Both the position numbers and the translations under genes were made by a program. From assembly GCA_019677205.1 (NCBI GenBank), contig JAAMXY010001079.1, positions 1 through 36,359 of the forward strand: a DNA stretch of 36,359 bases, given 5' to 3'. The notes beneath the pieces are model-generated. The model saw only the letters and a list, made by a program, of their open reading frames with translations. It ran no database searches and was not told the origin of the DNA. Shown here piece by piece: positions 1 to 8,830 of this stretch. Origin of the DNA: Pinguiococcus pyrenoidosus. Its lineage: Eukaryota; Sar; Pinguiophyceae; Pinguiochrysidales; Pinguiochrysidaceae. Position 1 is the first letter of the stretch, and each line of letters opens with the position of its first letter.

Positions 1-479
1 CATGTTGTGGAGTACCCAGAAGTATGGGAAGTAATGTGTGTGATTGGATAATCGTGACCGTAGGAAAGAGTCATGAATGACGCATGATCTTGTGATAACT
101 TTGATAGTTAGCCGCATATGCAGGCAAAGACCTGAAATGCTCCGCTGGGGCACAATCCTCGTTGACGTCGGCGTCACGAGTTTCTTAAGACTAAGCTATT
201 GCTTATACTCCCTTTCAATCTAGCTCTATTCGCTATAGAACAGAGTGTTGTCGTGCGACGATCTATTTACAACATATTTAAATTATTATTACAGCATTTA
301 ACCAATCATGTACTGATACCTGTAAACAGAGCTGATGTTCACCTCGGCAACGGGGCTCTTGTCCTTTTCGCGCCTCCATCCTCTCTCAAAGATCCGCGCC
401 TTGCTCGGCTCATGCTGAGGAGTCGGGCTTTGACGTTGGTCTTGGAATGAGGTGGAGCCTCCGCAGGCGCTAGCCAGCG
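1..479. other. left-end non-coding region, upstream of syntaxin gene
   Basis: I see no convincing gene here. The first 340 bases are AT-richer than the rest of the window, and the short open frames lack family resemblance. The segment presumably carries the promoter and 5' leader of the syntaxin gene that starts at 480. It holds a CCAAT sequence at 302-306 and an inverted pair of TGACG half-sites at 163-176. Neither is proven functional. Confidence 0.5.
163..176. promoter_or_regulatory. inverted TGACG pair, possible bZIP/CRE-like site
   Basis: The sequence TGACGTCGGCGTCA has two TGACG half-sites in opposite orientation separated by four bases. TGACG is the core bound by CREB/TGA-type bZIP factors. 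It lies about 300 bp upstream of the syntaxin start codon. Function is inferred from the motif only. Confidence 0.2.
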
Positions 480-1793
480 ATGCAGGATCTCTGGAGCTCC
501 TGGGCGGAGATCGTGGCAGATCTGCGGGGCGTCGCGGGGCCTATTGTTCTCTCCAGAGCTCCAGAAGCGTCCCCATGGTCTCCACTCGTGCGGGCGGAGG
601 CGATCGATGCCAGCATCTCCGAGATGAGCGATTTTCTGAGGTCCATTCGACCGCAGTACCTGGCGCCAGCGGAATTGGGCCGTCTCGCGCTGCTCGGAGA
701 CGCTTGGGCTGACGCGCAGCGTGACGCCATCGACCTGCAGGTTATTTCCGACGCCTGCGACAGGCGACTGACGTAGTGGACTTGCAGCTGGCGTGCGAAT
801 CAATCTGCTGACTCCCCCTCCCCCCCCTAGGTGTCAACCTTTCTGAAGGAGTGCGCCGATCAGATTTCTGCGCTGCAGCAGGCAGCGAATGGGGCGAGGC
901 GGCCTGTGGGGCGGGCGGAGACCTCTCAGGGAGCCAGAGAGGATGGTGGTCGGCTGACGGTGCTGGCAGAGTGGGAGGCAGACACTCAGTTCTTCATCTG
1001 CGGTGGGATAGTAATGTCGCTCTACGAGCGGCTGAGGGAGATCTCCGACGCGAGCAAGTGGATGCGCAGCACGCGGGTGGCTCACGCGCGGACCTTCTCG
1101 GCGCCGTTCGTCCTATCTTCGAGTGGCTTGGAAGAAGAAGGCCCGACGGAGGACGTGGGCGACGAGATAAAGGACCTGCTCGGTCGTGGACCTAGTCTAG
1201 CTCGCTTGACATGGGCGCCCACCGAGCAGGAAAAGGAAATGCTGGCGGAGCCATCGGCACCAAACTTGAGACCAATGAGCGACCAAGCTCGTCGTCAAAG
1301 GATCCTTGAGCTTTTCGCACAACCTACCACGAAGAAGAAAGCGAAGGCAGAGGAGGCGGGTGGACAAGCTGATGCACGGGGCACAGAAGAACAGGCCTTT
1401 GAAGAGCAGATTCCATCCGGCGATAGCCTCGCTGCGCCTGCTGCTCGATTTGCGCCGGGACGAGCTTCTGCGCAGATGCAAATGATGTTGCAAGAGAGCG
1501 CGATGGACTTGGAGAGAGAGTTGGCGAGCGAGCTGGACGATGCGCACAACCTGGAGCTCAAAATGAACGAGGTGTTTGACCTCATTGGCTTCCTCACCGA
1601 GCATCTATCCGTGCAGCAGGAGGATCTTGTGATGCTCGAGGGCAACATTGACACGACGAAGCGCAATGTCCAGGCAGGGAACGAGGAGCTCCTGCGAGCC
1701 AAGGAGCACGTTGGGCAAGGCTCTCGGGTCATGACGGTGATGATCATGATCCTGTCGTTCGTGTTGCTGTATCTCGACTGGTTTTATTCATGA
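480..1793 (+). CDS. STX18: syntaxin 18-like Qa-SNARE (ER)
   Basis: The product is the ER-resident Qa-SNARE of retrograde Golgi-to-ER transport (Ufe1/syntaxin 18 family), expected to pair with Sec22, Use1 and Sec20-type SNAREs. Exons are 480-740 and 831-1793, joined in phase 0 across a 90-nt intron (CAG|GTTATT ... CCCTAG|GTG), giving 407 residues. Exon 1 has the syntaxin-18 N-terminal helices (DFLRSIRPQY near the middle; AWADAQRDAIDLQ at its end), continued in exon 2 by STFLKECADQISALQ. A low-complexity linker follows. The SNARE helix is at about 320-385, with the likely zero-layer Gln in the VQQED stretch, then GNEELLRAKEHVG and a tail anchor ending LLYLDWFYS, very like the family's LLFLDWYDS. 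The start at 480 is the first ATG giving this frame; the extreme N-terminus is the least certain part. It converges on CCDC40, with 74 bp between stop codons. Confidence 0.87.
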
Positions 1794-1867
1794 CTGGAGA
1801 GAAGCTCCGACGCGGTTAGAAAGGCAGGCACCTTCTTGGTCTTCCGTCGGAGAATCATAGGGGCTTC

Positions 1868-4721
1868 TTAAGCGTAGTTTTCTTCACAGAGCGACACGAC
1901 TCGATCCAAGACTCCGTCGAGGTGGACAAACCTTCCCTGCAAGCCGCGCACGATACCCTTCACTCTTTCGAGTCGATTCTCTGCGTCGTAGAGGCCTCGC
2001 TCCACATTCAACACGTCCCCTTCAGCCGCGTCTGCGCTGGCACCCCGCGCGAAAGCTTGGAACTGCCCGAGAAGCTTTCGCTTTCTCTCGAGGAGGCTGC
2101 TCTTCCGTTGCTTCTCATACAGGGACGAGTTCATCTTCGCCTGCAGGTCGTTTGCCTGTTCCTCCAGAGCCCCGTACTCTAGGGTCTTCTCCTCCAGCGT
2201 CTTTGAGATCTGATCATTCTTCTGCGCCCGCTGGGCCACCGCAGACTCGTATCTGTACGCGTTCTCGGACGTCTTCTGAATCTCTCGGGAGAGCTGAGCA
2301 AGCTTCCGTTGCAGCCCGGCCTTGGTGTATTCCGAAGCCTTGGCACCCCCGACCCCTCCACCAATCTTCCGCCGAATTGGCTTGGCGGAGGCAATGTTCT
2401 CCGCTTCCTTGACGCCCCGGTATCGCGTGCAAATGGTCTCTCGCTTGTACACAGCTCGCTCCAGTTCGATCAGGAGCTTCTCCTGCTCCCGCTGCAAGCC
2501 TTCTTGTCGAATGCGCATTCGATGGATTTCCCGCTCCATCGACTTCACCTCGGCTTGGCCAGACTCGGGGTCCAGCGCTGCTTTCGTCTCCTTCTCCAGC
2601 TCGATCTTCTTCTCCCAGAGGAGCAGCTGCCTCTCGGCTTCGACGATCTCCGTGCTGATCTGAGACTTCTCTTCTCGCGCCTTTCGCGTTCGTTGTTCGA
2701 GCTCAGAGCTCTCTTGCTCCAACTCCTTCAGGCTCTCCACGAACTCGCGCTCGAGCACAAAGTTGTCGTTCTTTATTGCCTGCTGCATGGTTGAGTTCTT
2801 GCCGATGAGGTCGTTGAGCCTGGTCATGTCTTGGTGCAGCACGCGCATTCGTGCTTCCAGACGCCTCGCCTCTTCATCCTGCCCACCGATGCTGGCAAGC
2901 ATTCGAAGACGCTTCTGGGAGAGGATGGTGATCTTGGCGTCAAGCTCTTTGTTCGCATCTCGGAGCTCTTCCGTCGCGGCCGTGCACGCCACAAGCTCCG
3001 TCTGGTCTCGAAGCCACTCGCGCTGAAGCTCTGCAGACTGCTGGCCTTGCTCTTCGAGCTCCCGGCGAAGATTCGAGATGGTGGCCTCGAGGGGGCCGTT
3101 CGATTCTTCGTCGACAACGTTCTCCATCATTTTCTCGTACTTTCGGTTCAGTCGATCCACCCGATACATCTTCTTTTCGATGTCGTCGTTTCTCTGACGG
3201 ACCTCGAGCTGGTACTTTTCGATGAGACGATCTTTGGCCTTCAGCTCGTCGAGCACTTTCTGCAGGGTCCCGCGGAGCTGGACCGTGTGGGCTTCTGTGT
3301 TGAGCTTGTCGATGTTGATCCGAGACATCTCGTTGTCGAGGTTGGCGATCTCAAAGCCAGTGGCGTGCTTCTGGCTGAGGAGCTGGGCGCTCTGCTTGTT
3401 CAGGTTTTTCACCGCTTTCGATGCCGTCAGCTGCAGATTTTTCTCTTCCAGGATGGACGTTTCCATCTTGTTCCTCTCTCGGGCGACGGTCTGAATAGAG
3501 TTGTTCAGATTCTCGATCTGCACCATGAGCGCCCGACGCGCGACTTCCAGTTCGCCTTCCTGAGCCTCCGTCGTGCCGAGGGACTTTTGCAGCAGGGCAA
3601 ACCTCTCCTCCAGAACGGCTCGATCCGCTCTTATCTTCGCGATGGCCTCTTCCACGAACTTGCTCTCCGCCTCCAGGGTCTCCTTGCGCGAGAAGACGGC
3701 CTCCTGCGCGTTCTGGATCGCCCTGATCTCCCTCTTGACGGCTTCGAGTTCGATGTCCTTGTCGGAAGACGATATCTCCGCTTCGCGCAACACCTTCTTG
3801 GCTGCCATCAGCGCATCGTCACGGCGGCTCAAGCCGATGAGTGCAGACCTCCACTGCTGCATGAGGGTCTTCTTCTCAAAATCGATGGCCTCCATCTCGG
3901 TCGCCGTTTCCCTGATGATCTCGTCGGCCGCTTTCGATTCTTCCCGCGCCTTTGCAACCTGCTCGTCGAGCAATTTCAGATCTTCCTGCAGGGTCTTCAG
4001 CTGCTGCGTCAGCGAGTCGATGAAGAGGTCTTGGCCCTTCTTGCCCTTCTCCAGATTCGCGACCGCTTCCTCCGCCTTGTACGTTGCTCGGCGGGTGACG
4101 GCGATCTCCGACTCCACCTCTGCGTTGTACTTCTCGACCTGGCGAATCGTATCCACGAGTCCCCGCAGCTCCGCCTCATTCTTCTGCAGCTGCTTCTCGA
4201 GGTCCCTGAGGATGTCACGCTTCTCCGCGTTCGCGTCCTGCTGCTTCACCGTGGCAAGCTCTTCCTCTTCCCGATCGCGCACGAGGTCTTGGCACTGCTT
4301 GTACTCGTTCTCCAGCTGGACGTGCAGCTTGGCCAGCTGCTGCTGCAATCCGTAGAGCGTCACACCCGTCTCCTCACGGGTCTTCTGGGTCATTCGAAGC
4401 AGCTCTGCCTTCTCGCGTGCCTCGGCCGCCAGCCTTTCGTACTCCGTGCTGAGCTGCTTGTAGAGGGCGTCCTGGACGCGCTGCATCCTCGGATGTCTGC
4501 CCATCTCCGTGATGACCTGCTCCACGTCCTCCTGTGGCAGCGCATCCAGCTCCATCTCGCCGTCCTCCACGTAGGCATCCTGCATCTGGGCCAGCGAGTC
4601 AGCGGCGAGAAGTTCTCCTCCAAGCAGGCACTGCTGCCGCCTCGCCACGCACCTTCTCTTCCTCCTCCTGCTGCGCCGTGGAGGCCTTTTGGACCTCCAC
4701 CTCTGCTTCGGGAGTCTCCAT
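1868..4721 (-). CDS. CCDC40: CCDC40/FAP172-like ciliary ruler protein
   Basis: This is an almost continuous coiled coil, matching CCDC40 (Chlamydomonas FAP172). With CCDC39 it forms the 96-nm axonemal ruler that positions inner dynein arms and the nexin-dynein regulatory complex. The diagnostic block is at about residues 680-746: LLLWEKKIELEKETKAALDP, then GQAEVKSMEREIHRMRIR and LERAVYKRETICTRYRG. This resembles the CCDC40 C-terminal third rather than CCDC39. The preferred model has exon 1 at 4653-4721 (23 codons, METPEAEVEV...) and exon 2 at 1868-4585, with a 67-nt intron (AAG|GTGCGT ... CCCAG|ATG), total 928 residues. Alternatively, the main frame is open upstream to an ATG at 4648, giving 926 residues without splicing. 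The spliced form is favoured because both sites are good, the phase is 0, and exon 1 is acidic and low-complexity as is usual for this family. It is divergent from the hydroxylase gene, with 382 bp shared upstream DNA. Confidence 0.9.
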
Positions 4722-5103
4722 GCCTGCCGCGACCCGCAAGACCGGCGAACGCCGGAGACGAGAGAGTCGGAACATTTCTATCCGAGTCAAACCTCCAGGA
4801 GCCGTTTCAGCCGTTTCGCTGGTCGGAGGATGATTATAAGACCAAAATCCTTTCAAAGTCTTTGGTCGGGACTTTAACGGCTTCAACAGCTTAAAAGAAA
4901 TACTAAAAGGCCCATCTTGAGGAAATCAAATCAGCTATGAATCAGAACCCATAACGATCCTGCTCGAAGAACTTTCGGCTGCCTGGACACGCCTGAACCA
5001 CGTTGGCGCCTCACTTGGGACACTTCACTGCGCCTTGGTGACTCGATTGCCGCATTTTTTCCGCCTCAGGTCGGATTCGTAGGTGTGGAGATCGTGCGGG
5101 ACC
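4722..5103. promoter_or_regulatory. divergent intergenic promoter region (CCDC40 / hydroxylase)
   Basis: This 382-bp segment lies between two divergent start codons, so it should contain both promoters. It has an AT-richer centre (about 4850-4950) with runs such as TTAAAAG and TACTAAAAGG. I see no clear TATA box or known element. Its role is inferred from gene orientation. Confidence 0.45.
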
Positions 5104-6216
5104 ATGGAAGCGGCGCTTCCGCTGCTCAATGCGGCGGCAATCGGAGGCTTCGCGGTCAGTGCCAATGTCCTTCTGAAGCCGCAGCCCTCTGTCAGCGCGC
5201 CTGAGCTGTACTGCTACGGAGCCCTCGCCGTCGTGAGCCTCACCTACCTGCTGGGCTTCTTCGGGGTGCAAATCGCGTGGGACGCGCTCGGGGGGTCCAA
5301 AAAGCCATCGGCCACGCCGACGGATTTTGGCAGCTTGCTGAAGAGCGCGATTGTGTGGCCAGCCATTGTGTGGTTTCCGCTGTACATGACGTATCTGGGT
5401 GGTCATGAGCGCCACTTCCTGCCGGGGTGGTGGGAAGATGGAGCTGGAGCGGATTTCTTCGGCTGGGAAGCGCTCAGGCATGCCCCCAGTCCGCTGGGCC
5501 TGACGCTGGGGCTTCTTGCAGTGCTGGTTGGGATGGTTCCCGTGGTCCTGTACCACGCCATGAGGCGAGGAGGCTTCCTGGGCTCGCTGCGCCCCATCCA
5601 GAAGGAGGGCGCGCCGCAGTACAACTTCTGGGAGGGCTTGGTGACGCACCTGAGCCAGCCGAGCGGATTCGCCCTGCTTGGAGGGTATCTCATTGGCACG
5701 TGGATGTTCAATCTCATGCCGCCGAGCTACTACACTTACGATCAGGGTATCAATTGGTGGCATGTTGCCGCGCAGCTGCTCGTGCAGGACTTCATTCAGT
5801 TTTTGGGCCACTATGCGGAGCACCGCGTGTCCAAGGCGTTCTACCGGATTTCGCACAAGGCGCACCACAACTTCACCAACCCGCGGATCTTCGATGCGTT
5901 TTCCGCGGCGTCGGTGGACACCGTTTGCATGATTCTGATCCCGCTGTTCCTCACGGCCTGGATCGTGCCGGCGAACGTGTGGTCCTACATGACGTTCGGA
6001 TCGCTGTTCGCCAACTGGCTGACGATGATTCACTCCGAGTACGCGCACCCATGGGACCTGATGTTCCGCGCGATCGGGCTCGGAACGGCGGCCGATCACC
6101 ATGTGCACCACAAGACCTTCAAGTACAACTTCAGTCACCTCTTCCTCTACTGGGATCGCGCAGCGGGGACGTACAGGGATCCGAAGGACGTGCGTTCCTT
6201 CAACGAAGGGGTGTAG
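5104..6216 (+). CDS. fatty acid hydroxylase superfamily (sterol desaturase-like) membrane protein
   Basis: This single-exon gene encodes 370 residues of an integral-membrane di-iron oxygenase-type protein (FA_hydroxylase, PF04116 family). The three histidine clusters that bind iron are visible: HYAEH at 236-240, HKAHH at 251-255 and HHVHH at 332-336. Hydrophobic segments lie near residues 35-55, 80-95, 130-155, 195-215 and 280-300. The start is the ATG at 5104 in a perfect Kozak context (ACCATGG). A GTG at 5083 is in frame but unlikely in a eukaryote. Members act in ER membranes on sterols, sphingolipids, alkanes or ether lipids; the substrate cannot be told from this sequence. The N-terminal 200 residues, with extra membrane helices and no His box, are longer than in C-5 sterol desaturases. 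The 3' end is 104 bp from the convergent DNAAF4 stop. Confidence 0.85.
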   Translation: MEAALPLLNAAAIGGFAVSANVLLKPQPSVSAPELYCYGALAVVSLTYLLGFFGVQIAWDALGGSKKPSATPTDFGSLLKSAIVWPAIVWFPLYMTYLGGHERHFLPGWWEDGAGADFFGWEALRHAPSPLGLTLGLLAVLVGMVPVVLYHAMRRGGFLGSLRPIQKEGAPQYNFWEGLVTHLSQPSGFALLGGYLIGTWMFNLMPPSYYTYDQGINWWHVAAQLLVQDFIQFLGHYAEHRVSKAFYRISHKAHHNFTNPRIFDAFSAASVDTVCMILIPLFLTAWIVPANVWSYMTFGSLFANWLTMIHSEYAHPWDLMFRAIGLGTAADHHVHHKTFKYNFSHLFLYWDRAAGTYRDPKDVRSFNEGV

Positions 6217-6320
6217 TTCTCAGGGGAGAAGAGCGCAGCAGGGCGTGATTGAAGTCTTGGTCCCGGGCCTTAAGAGAGCGCCGAGATTCAGGGCAGTCCA
6301 ACGCCGTGTCTTTGTTTCAT

Positions 6321-8318
6321 TCAGCAAGCGTCTTCGTTCATCAGCTCCTCGATCTCTTTGACGTCATTCTGCAACTCGACGTTTCCTGGATCAAGCTGCA
6401 GGGCGTCGCGGTAGTCCGCCAGCGAGCACTTGTAGTCCCCCAGCTCTAAGAAAGCGGCACCTGGATAGAGCGAGTCCACGGGGATGAGGCCACTGCGTTC
6501 TCGCGAGCTGCGCTGGACGAAACCTACCTCGGCGGAGCAAGGTTTTCAAGACCCATTCCTTGCGCACGGCACTGCCGGGGGGCGGAACGGCTCCACTAAT
6601 CAGCTCATGTGCCTCTGGTTCCCCGTGGCCGATGCTGCCAGCGTCGGCCATGAGCAGGTCCAAAGCGCGAGAGCACAAGGCTGCGCCGTCGCTATGCTTG
6701 CCGCGAGCCATCTTCAGGGCCGCGCGGTTGCTGAGGGCGGAAACGAGCCCGGGCTCCTCGGCAAGGGCTTTCTCATACTCCGCGTCCGCTGCCTCGAATT
6801 CGCTGCTGGCAAAGAGGGCATCCGCGTCGGTCTTTAATCGAACGGCAGCCTCCAGCTTCTGGAGCTGGTTCAAGCTGGAGCGCAAGCTCTCGCTATCACC
6901 ATCCGCTTGCAGGCGAAGGGCGATCTTGAGGTCCCGCGCGGCGGACTCGAATGTCCCTTGCTGAGAAAAGGCCGCGCTCCTCTTCACAAAGGTCTCGACA
7001 AGCATGTCCCTGAGCTTTGGCTCCACGTTCTCCAGCCTCGCCAGGGGCATGTCCGCCGCTGCGTCGCCGGAGACGGCGTCCTTCAGGGCTGATGCAAGAC
7101 GCGCGTCCTCTTCAACCGCCTTCGAAAGCTTCTCAACCAGTTCTGTGCAGACGTTGACGCATTCACTCAGGCGGCCCAAGCGGAGCAGGCACATCGCTTT
7201 GCAGCTCATGCACGGTAGATGATCTGGATCTGCGTCGAGCGCCGACTGGTACGCGTTCATGGCCGAGTTGAGGTCGCCGCCCCGGTACAAGTCGTCCCCT
7301 TTCCCTTTGAGCCACACGGGGTCCACGTCTCCAATGTCGTGTGCGTCCTTGCCGAGGCGCTTACCCATTGTGGGATGCTTGCGGAGGTACAGCTTGTTCT
7401 TCTGCACCCACTCGTCCTCTTCCTGCCTCTTGGACTCCCTCAGAGGCGTCGGGAAGACGCGAGGCGTGTGGCTGATCCGGACCTTGCCCGCAGAAGCACG
7501 AGGCCCCGGCACATACGCCAAGACGTCGTCCTCGGGTTCCTCTGTTTCATCTGGCTCCTCTGCTTCCTTGGAGGCCGCCATCGGCATTTCCGAAGGCCGC
7601 TGGTCCTGGGAAACATGCGACTCCTCGTCGAGCAGTTCTTGTACCAGCTCGTCATCATCGATCTCGTCCTCAATGCCTTCGTCGGCAAGGTCGCCATCGT
7701 GACCGTTGCCGTCCTCAGCATCTCTAGACGGCTTCCTGTCCACAACTACTTTGGCCTTCTCAGCTCGAAGGCGTTCGAAGGTGGCGTACATGTCCTCTTC
7801 CGCACGCTGCTTCTCGTCTTCCTGCGATGCGTCTGTCTCAGGCGCTGCTTTCGATTTGGCACGTCCCGTTGTCCCCCCCCGCTACTTACCTTTAAGTCCT
7901 CGATGGCTCGTCGCTCTGTCTCCTCAATGCTCATCATCTGCCGCAGCGCTGTCCTCTCGTCCTGGATGCGGCGATCCCGGCGCTTCTCGCGGAGCTGCTC
8001 CTCTTGCTCCTGCTTGCGCTTCAAGCTCTCTGCGCGTCGGCCTTTGGCGTCACCATCGAAGGTGAGGCGCCCCCATTTGCCATGGGTCGTCTTGGGAAGC
8101 CTGACGGAGAGAGTTCCGCCCGTGGCGCTCGCACGGCACTGGATGTCGTCGACTTCACCATGCAAGTCCAGCGCGAGAAGGTAGGGCTTGAAGTTGATCT
8201 TGAGGAACACGTCGGCAGCGAAGACGTCCACATCCGCCGCCTTCGCGCCGCGGAGCGGAACGCTGACCACGACCTCCGAAGCGCTCTCGGACCATGTGTA
8301 CTTGGGCGTGATGGGCAT
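6321..8318 (-). CDS. DNAAF4: DNAAF4 (DYX1C1) dynein axonemal assembly factor
   Basis: This is a cytoplasmic co-chaperone for preassembly of ciliary dynein arms. Exons are 7890-8318, 6528-7821 and 6321-6460, with introns of 68 and 67 nt in phases 0 and 1. The product is 620 residues, against about 420 in vertebrates. Residues 1-85 form a CS/p23-like domain starting MPITPKYTWSESASEVVVSV, followed by a basic-acidic helix ending RRAIEDLK. A family signature, HTPRVFPTPLRESK, starts near residue 261. TPR repeats follow from about 310 to the C-terminus. The last exon supplies the conserved final TPR (AAFLELGDYKCSLADYRDA), which an unspliced reading would lose. The extra length lies in an acidic linker (about 175-250) and in expanded TPR spacers. 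The 5' intron acceptor could alternatively be 15 nt further upstream, adding TDASQ; this does not change the frame. Confidence 0.93.
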
Positions 8319-8830
8319 CCTTCCTGCTTACGAAGTCCTGCGCAACCGATGTGCTCGCGCCCGTACGCAATGAGACAGACGTTCTCGAAAGACCCTCGCT
8401 CGCTCACGGCAGATGTATGGGTATGGCAGATGGTCCAGATGGCTTTGGTAGGGCGGCAAAGACGCTCGTACGACGCCCAGTGCGGCGCTGTGCGGCGCAA
8501 CACATGCGGGCGTGAGGCAGAACAGATGTGTTTTGAATCTTCATGCGTTTCATAACACGAAACGGTCACACTGAAGAACCGTTGCGGAAGAACTTCTGGG
8601 GCGACAGAAAGAGTGCAGAGAGCACTGATGCTACGGTAAGTAAGAATATATATTTACCCAGACATCCATCATTTTCCCGCTAACGGCATCAACGGCATCC
8701 CCGTTCAAATTTTTATTATGATGCTTACAGTAATGATCGGAATCGGATCCATTGACAATCCTTGTCGAACACCAGATCTGTGACGAATCGTGATCATTGC
8801 GGAGAAGCGGAATGCTGCGAGGTCACACAG
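8319..8830. promoter_or_regulatory. divergent intergenic region (DNAAF4 / WD40)
   Basis: This region lies between two divergently transcribed genes and should hold both promoters. Visible elements are an AT-rich TATATATTT stretch near 8645-8655 and TTTTCCCGC at 8672-8680, which fits the E2F/DP consensus TTTSSCGC. A small direct repeat (AACGGCATC) occurs near 8682-8698. No RNA gene was recognised. Confidence 0.4.
8672..8680. promoter_or_regulatory. E2F-like site TTTTCCCGC
   Basis: This fits the E2F/DP consensus and lies between the DNAAF4 and WD40 genes, about 160 bp upstream of the first in-frame ATG of the WD40 gene. It is a motif match only; such 8-mers also arise by chance in GC-rich DNA. 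Confidence 0.25.

Noticed and set aside
1868-4721. CCDC39 as identity of the coiled-coil protein
   Set aside because: The LLLWEKKIELEKETKAALDP and EREIHRMRIR blocks match CCDC40; CCDC39 lacks them as far as I recall.
2831-4894. 687-codon open frame on the + strand across CCDC40
   Set aside because: It is the mirror of the coiled-coil gene: Leu/Arg-rich sequence without domains, opposite the clear CCDC40 frame. Stop-free antisense frames are expected from Glu/Lys/Leu/Gln-rich GC-biased coding DNA.
5011-6138. 375-codon minus frame across the hydroxylase gene
   Set aside because: It is antisense to a gene with intact His boxes and a Kozak start; no domain is visible.
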